A stretch of DNA of 64,000 nt from Fulvivirga sp. (GTDB lineage Bacteria; Bacteroidota; Bacteroidia; Cytophagales; Cyclobacteriaceae), in contig JANQLQ010000083.1 in the NCBI GenBank assembly GCA_028280565.1, forward strand, positions 1 to 64,000. The letters are read 5' to 3'. Of the stretch, positions 60,065 through 64,000 are shown piece after piece (positions within the stretch are counted from its first letter, which is position 1; every line of letters starts with the position of its first letter). A program made the translations under genes and the position numbers. The notes beneath the pieces are model-generated. The model worked only from the letters and a program-made list of their open reading frames with translations, made no database searches and had not been told where the DNA came from.

Positions 60065-60463
60065 TCAGGAAGCTTTAAAGCTTGTTATTTGCCTTAACAA
60101 AACGACCAATTCTAAGAGGGTGAAACCCAGATAAGAAGCAAAGAACAGCACCACATTTTGTACGGCAAGATCCTTGCTCATATAGATCATTAAAAAGTTA
60201 AAGGCGCCGAATAAAAAGAGACGGATGATGATAGCCCCGATAATAATGTGGATCGAATAGTCGGGAGCTCTTTTTAAGATCACCAACTGCAGTGCAAAGG
60301 CTGCCAAGGTACCGACAAACAGGACGGAAAGCACCAAGTACAAGTAAAAGGAAGTAGACCATGGTAAAAAGAAATTGATCCCATGGTAAAGGCCTACATA
60401 AACAACGGAGAGGGCCAGCAGTAGCCCCGCAAACGTAAAAGTTGCTTTTTTTAAAGAATTCAT
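60065..60463 (-). CDS. Hypothetical four-TM protein in the ATP synthase cluster
   Basis: 132 residues from the ATG at 60463; an in-frame start at 60478 adds five residues. Four hydrophobic segments at about residues 8-28, 38-60, 72-92 and 102-122. It occupies the position of an AtpI-like protein just upstream of atpB and downstream of atpZ. By position it may help assemble or insert the c ring, but its sequence is not clearly AtpI, so this is an inference. Confidence 0.75.
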   Translation of the reverse strand: MNSLKKATFTFAGLLLALSVVYVGLYHGINFFLPWSTSFYLYLVLSVLFVGTLAAFALQLVILKRAPDYSIHIIIGAIIIRLFLFGAFNFLMIYMSKDLAVQNVVLFFASYLGFTLLELVVLLRQITSFKAS

Positions 60464-60567
60464 AAGGTCTATTGACACTCTTGTGACTTTATCCAGGGCC
60501 TTTTTGGACTAAAGAGTAGTGTAGATTAAGACATAGTTAGGCTTATAACGCCAAGCCATATCCATCC

Positions 60568-60789
60568 TTATTTCTCAAGATTGCGGTAAAGGATATAAAT
60601 ATTACCTATAAGAGAGAGCATAACAAAAAGCATCAAAAAAACCGGGAAACGCAAGGCAAGCCATGTATCCAACCAGTATCCAAGTACACCAAAGGCCGCT
60701 ATGGTCAACGTCATTTGTACCCCTAGCCCTGAATACTTGAGAAACGTGTTATACTGCTTTGGCCTCTCCTGCTTTGACGCTTTTCCCAT
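60568..60789 (-). CDS. atpZ: AtpZ/AtpI-family protein
   Basis: 73 residues with two membrane helices. KYSGLGVQMTLTIAAFGVLG and YWLDTWLALRFPVFLMLFVM followed by SLIGNIYILYRNLEK are typical of AtpZ/AtpI, which assist c-ring assembly or Mg2+/Ca2+ handling. Its first 41 bases overlap the end of the bactofilin gene in another frame. The only other internal Met is at residue 26, which would remove the first helix, so the overlap appears real. Confidence 0.85.
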   Translation of the reverse strand: MGKASKQERPKQYNTFLKYSGLGVQMTLTIAAFGVLGYWLDTWLALRFPVFLMLFVMLSLIGNIYILYRNLEK

Positions 60790-61198
60790 TGGAGTTGGCG
60801 TTCAGCGTACTGTCACCTCCTATCTTGATCTCCTTATCAGTCACCCCCATCTTACAGCCCCCGTTGAACGCGGCGCCCGCCTCTACGATGAGTTTATTGG
60901 TGATGATATCTCCATGAATAACTGCGGTAGGCTTGAGGATCAATACATCGGTGATCTTGATATTACCTTTGAGTTCACCTTCTACTTCCGCATTTTGCGC
61001 TAGTACATCTCCTTCCACTTGGGAAGAATTCCCTAGTACGATCTTTGATTTGGTTTTAATGTTGCCTAACACGTGACCTTCAATGCGAATGTTGCCATAG
61101 GTCTCTATGTTTCCCTTAAGCACGGTACCCTTACCAATGATGTTGCTCGAGTTGCTGATCTCTTCAGCCACTTTATGGTCTTCTTTTGATGCGAACAT
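60749..61198 (-). CDS. Bactofilin
   Basis: 149 residues. Bactofilins polymerise through a right-handed beta-helix. The core repeats are GTVLKGNIETYGNIRIEGHV, LGNIKTKSKIVLGNSSQVEG, DVLAQNAEVEGELKGNIKIT and DVLILKPTAVIHGDIITNKL. A short tail follows. It is immediately downstream of an M23 peptidase gene with 21 bases between, a pairing found in other bacteria in which the bactofilin places a cell-wall enzyme. Its 3' end overlaps atpZ by 41 bases. Confidence 0.93.
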   Translation of the reverse strand: MFASKEDHKVAEEISNSSNIIGKGTVLKGNIETYGNIRIEGHVLGNIKTKSKIVLGNSSQVEGDVLAQNAEVEGELKGNIKITDVLILKPTAVIHGDIITNKLIVEAGAAFNGGCKMGVTDKEIKIGGDSTLNANSNGKSVKAGEAKAV

Positions 61199-61219
61199 GG
61201 TTTTTTTGAGGTTTTCAGT

Positions 61220-62092
61220 CTAAAAAGTTACAAATTCTTCCGGGTTCATGGAATTGCCATTATACCACAGTTCAAAATGCAGATGAGGGCCATCCGTAAG
61301 ATCCCCGGTATTCCCAATGATGGAAATTATTTCTCCAGCATTCACAAAGTTACCAACTTCTTTTAAGATTTTGGCATTATGCTTATATACTGATATCACG
61401 TTTCCACGGTGCTGAATAGCAATGACATAGCCCGAATCCTGGGTCCAAGAAGCCATGATCACCGTACCATCGGCCACACACTTTACAGGCTCGTTCTTTT
61501 TGGCCACGATATCTACACCGTAATGTCCCTTTTGCACATTATACGGGGCAGATACAAACCCATTGCTAATCGGTGAAAAAAAGAATATCTCTTGTATATC
61601 TTCGTAGGAGGTGGATGCAAAACGAAGTAATGACAGGTCAGTTTGCTCGAATTCTTGCCTGAATTGAGAATCTACCGGCGACAGCCGGTTGATGTCTACA
61701 CTCCCATTGAGGACTTCATTTTCTACAGAGGTTGGGTTCTCATAAGCGTCGTAAACATTCGTGGTATCACCGCTGAGTACCCGTTGGAAATTCATAATGA
61801 ACCGATCTTTCTGGCTTACCTCGCTGGCCAACGAATCTACTTTAACCGTAAGCTCATAAAGCCTTTTATTTGCCTCGATCTGTGCATGCCTAGGGTCAAA
61901 CCATTGTGCCAGCAGTGTTTTGACCAGGAGCAAGCTTAAAAGCATCAAAACAATGAACACTGTGACCGCTAAGAGAATGACTTTGGCATACGTAAAGCTC
62001 AAGGTAGATTTTTCGGCAAAATTCTCCTCGTTCCTTATAATAAGAAGATACCTGTTCACCAGCCAGCTGGAAAGTGTCTTTCTCGCCCTCAA
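61220..62092 (-). CDS. Membrane-anchored M23 metallopeptidase
   Basis: 290 residues. One membrane segment (VILLAVTVFIVLMLLSLLLV, about residues 34-55) follows a short cytoplasmic N-terminus. A coiled-coil-like region is followed by the peptidase domain: GHYGVDIVAKKNEPVKCVAD with the first zinc ligands, TQDSGYVIAIQHRGNVISVY, VNAGEIISIIGNTGDLTDGP and HLHFELWYNGNSMNPEEFV. It probably cleaves peptidoglycan cross-bridges. The bactofilin gene follows, so the two may act together in cell shape or envelope growth. Confidence 0.93.
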   Translation of the reverse strand: MRARKTLSSWLVNRYLLIIRNEENFAEKSTLSFTYAKVILLAVTVFIVLMLLSLLLVKTLLAQWFDPRHAQIEANKRLYELTVKVDSLASEVSQKDRFIMNFQRVLSGDTTNVYDAYENPTSVENEVLNGSVDINRLSPVDSQFRQEFEQTDLSLLRFASTSYEDIQEIFFFSPISNGFVSAPYNVQKGHYGVDIVAKKNEPVKCVADGTVIMASWTQDSGYVIAIQHRGNVISVYKHNAKILKEVGNFVNAGEIISIIGNTGDLTDGPHLHFELWYNGNSMNPEEFVTF

Positions 62093-62120
62093 AATGCCAT
62101 AGAATTAGTAATTACTTATC

Positions 62121-62128
62121 CAAAAATA
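62121..62128 (-). promoter_or_regulatory. -7 element of the M23-bactofilin-atp series
   Basis: On the minus strand TATTTTTG fits TAnnTTTG, 28 bases before the M23 start at 62092. No TTG is found at the usual upstream spacing. Confidence 0.45.
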
Positions 62129-62145
62129 GAGATAATAAACTATTA

Positions 62146-62175
62146 TTGTATTAAATACTACACTTTTTACGTTTG
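62146..62175 (+). promoter_or_regulatory. Bacteroidota promoter of the PorW/SprE-type gene
   Basis: TTG (62146-62148), a 19-base spacer, then TACGTTTG (62168-62175), an exact match to TTG-N19-TAnnTTTG. It is 42 bases before the ATG at 62218. It is the best promoter match seen in the window. Confidence 0.7.
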
Positions 62176-62217
62176 GTGAATAATATCTGTAAGTACAAGT
62201 TTCTCAGAGTATTTAAA

Positions 62218-64000
62218 ATGCGTTTTCTACAACAGGTGGTCTTCATAACTGCGGGGGTATATTTGCTGGGCTGTTCGGCCGAACGTAAGAATATTATTAG
62301 TAAAGCCTATCATAATACCACGGCTCATTATAATGCTTATTTCTACGCCAAGGAAAGCGTGGACGAAGTAGAGGGCATCATAGAGGATAACCGGGATAAT
62401 GATTACAATAAAGTACTCAAGATCTACCCGGAACCTGACTCTACCCTAGCGGAATCGTACAGCACCCAAATTGAAGAGACCATAAAAAAAGCGTCTATCG
62501 CCATAGAAAGACATAAAAACAGTAAATGGGTAGACGATAGCTATATACTCGTAGGATTGGCAAGGTATTACAGTTTAGACTATGTAAACGCCATCGAAAC
62601 TTTTAAATATGTAAACAACAAAAGTGAGGATGACAATGCGCGGCATCGTGCCCTTATTCACCTGCTGAGGACATTTACGGATTATAAAGAATTTAACAAC
62701 GCTGTTGAAGTATCTGATTACCTCAAGAAGGAAAAAATAGGCCCGGCAAACGAGAAATTCCTTCATCTCAATCGTGCTTATTATTATGAAGTGACCGGTG
62801 ATATGGACCGGAAATTGGAAAACCTGGTAAAGGCCGCTCCTCTCTTAAAAAAGAGGGATGGCAAAGGCAGGATCTATTTCATGATAGGCCAGATCTACCA
62901 AAAGTTAGGATTTGATGCCGAAGCTTATAACAATTACAAAAAATGCATTGCCAGCCACCCGGAATACGAGCTGGATTTCTATGCGCGGCTAAATATGGCA
63001 CAAGTAGCCGATATTGGGAAGTCGCGCGATGCCCGGGCCACACGCCGGATGTTTGAAAAGCTTTTGACCGATAAGAAAAACCGGGAGTTCAAGGATAAGA
63101 TCTATTATGAGATGGGCGAGTTCGAACTGAAACAGGATAACTTGGAGACGGCCATTGAGCATTACAAATCCTCAGTCCGTGAAGCTATTTCTAATGAAAG
63201 ACAAAAGGGACAATCTTACCTAAGACTGGGAATAATCTACTACGACAGCCTGAAAAATTATGAACTTGCCAAGTCCTATTACGATAGCACCATCACGAGC
63301 TTACCCGAAGATCATGACAACTACGAGAAGATAAAGGCCCGGCAGGAGATCTTGGCTGATTTTGTGAAACAACTGAACACCATACAAGAACAAGATAGTT
63401 TACTAGCGTTAGCCGAGCTAGACAGTGTCGAGATCCGGGCGCGGATTGACCAGGTACTGGAAGAGGAAGCGCAAAGGAAACGACTGGAAGAAGAAAGAGC
63501 AAAAAAAAGGCAGCGGAGGGCGAACAACTTCAACGCTTTCAACGAAAATACAGGTATTGCCGGCACAAGTTGGTATTTTGGCAACCCTTCCGCTGTAGCG
63601 TTAGGACAAACTGAATTCCAAAGGATATGGGGCGACCGGGTACTAGAGGATAACTGGAGGAGATCCAATAAGGAAGCTGTACAACAAGTAGCTGAATTAG
63701 CCGAAGAAAATACTACGAGCGATCCGGGCACGGAACAGGCGGACCCTAGCTCTCCGCCGGGTGAAACAGGTATTTCACGCGCAGATGCCATGTATAGCCA
63801 AGTACCCTTTTCCCCAGAAGCACAAGAGGCGGCCTTAAAGAAGGTCGAAGATGCGTACTATGCCTTAGGAAACATTTACAAGTATAACCTGGAAGAAGAT
63901 AAAAATGCCGTAGAGGCATTCGAAACGCTACTGGTACGCTTCCCTGTCTCCGAATATGAACCGGAAGTGCTCTACCAGCTCTACCTGATCTACAAGGGCA
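62218..64000 (+). CDS. PorW/SprE-type TPR lipoprotein (cut by window end)
   Basis: At least 594 residues; no stop before the window end. The N-terminus has a lipobox (VYLLGCSAER, Cys 19), followed by NIISKAYHNTTAHYNAYFYA, the characteristic start of PorW/SprE proteins of the gliding/type IX secretion machinery. TPR-like helices follow (YILVGLARYYSLDYVNAIET, IYFMIGQIYQKLGFDAEAYN, IYYEMGEFELKQDNLETAIE, YLRLGIIYYDS). Then comes a coiled stretch EEEAQRKRLEEERAKKRQRR and a second TPR part (AYYALGNIYKYNLEEDKNAV). It implies that the organism has a type IX secretion system. It is divergent from the M23 gene. Confidence 0.9.
   Translation, partial: MRFLQQVVFITAGVYLLGCSAERKNIISKAYHNTTAHYNAYFYAKESVDEVEGIIEDNRDNDYNKVLKIYPEPDSTLAESYSTQIEETIKKASIAIERHKNSKWVDDSYILVGLARYYSLDYVNAIETFKYVNNKSEDDNARHRALIHLLRTFTDYKEFNNAVEVSDYLKKEKIGPANEKFLHLNRAYYYEVTGDMDRKLENLVKAAPLLKKRDGKGRIYFMIGQIYQKLGFDAEAYNNYKKCIASHPEYELDFYARLNMAQVADIGKSRDARATRRMFEKLLTDKKNREFKDKIYYEMGEFELKQDNLETAIEHYKSSVREAISNERQKGQSYLRLGIIYYDSLKNYELAKSYYDSTITSLPEDHDNYEKIKARQEILADFVKQLNTIQEQDSLLALAELDSVEIRARIDQVLEEEAQRKRLEEERAKKRQRRANNFNAFNENTGIAGTSWYFGNPSAVALGQTEFQRIWGDRVLEDNWRRSNKEAVQQVAELAEENTTSDPGTEQADPSSPPGETGISRADAMYSQVPFSPEAQEAALKKVEDAYYALGNIYKYNLEEDKNAVEAFETLLVRFPVSEYEPEVLYQLYLIYKG

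Overview
The window looks like a chromosomal segment of a member of the Bacteroidota, most likely Cytophagales-like and free-living. The evidence is a mixture of TonB receptor, DUF4783, DUF4230 and AIM24-type genes, a PorW/SprE-type gliding/type IX secretion lipoprotein, an F-ATPase operon without atpD and atpC, and promoter elements of the TTG / TAnnTTTG type. Species cannot be named from sequence alone. No tRNA, rRNA, CRISPR array, prophage or transposase gene was seen.

Layout. 1-730 is gene-free repeat DNA. 731-2300 holds a 3-hydroxyacyl-CoA dehydrogenase-like gene divergent from ridA and a membrane protein gene. 2355-4926 is a tight gltX - small acidic protein - AIM24 unit. 4927-5492 is repeat DNA. 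5493-8652 has an ICMT-like methyltransferase, an AlaDH/saccharopine-dehydrogenase-like enzyme and an HD-phosphohydrolase fused to a Pycsar-effector-like membrane domain. 8653-9997 is repeat DNA, a short four-helix-bundle gene and 560 bases of unexplained DNA. 9998-17258 carries ppk1 and a TonB receptor / PKD-choice-of-anchor-I lipoprotein pair. 17436-25665 holds an M14 peptidase, a DUF4783 protein, nadC, a YcxB-like protein, recX, a YHS protein and a DinB / ATP-grasp / LysE operon. 25652-31086 has a DUF4230 protein, a 1246-residue hydantoinase/oxoprolinase and an MtfA-like peptidase. 31087-37218 is a minus-strand run of glyS, a sensor kinase, a Kef-type antiporter and mazG. 37303-40193 has an NqrM-like small protein, glmM and a cysteine desulfurase. 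40805-45995 has hemH, a DedA-like protein, a GNAT-like protein and a multi-PAS kinase. 46134-50174 has a hydrolase-OsmC fusion, a DJ-1/PfpI lipoprotein, and a methyltransferase + UbiA-like pair. 50416-53476 is a lipoprotein + beta-barrel pair. 53477-55009 is AT-rich and repeat DNA. 55010-62092 is one long minus-strand series: M23 peptidase, bactofilin, atpZ, a 4-TM protein, then atpB-E-F-H-A-G. 62218 to the end is the start of a PorW/SprE-type gene.

The most distinctive non-genic signal is a set of dispersed intergenic repeats. Family A (about 300 bp, four full copies plus fragments) has inverted-repeat ends and an internal hairpin that stays paired through compensating changes. Families B and C are shorter and palindromic. 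Every bracketed family A copy, and two of three B copies, lies between the 3' ends of converging genes. The most distinctive coding signal is the HD-PycTM fusion at 7432-8652, which has no nucleotide cyclase beside it.
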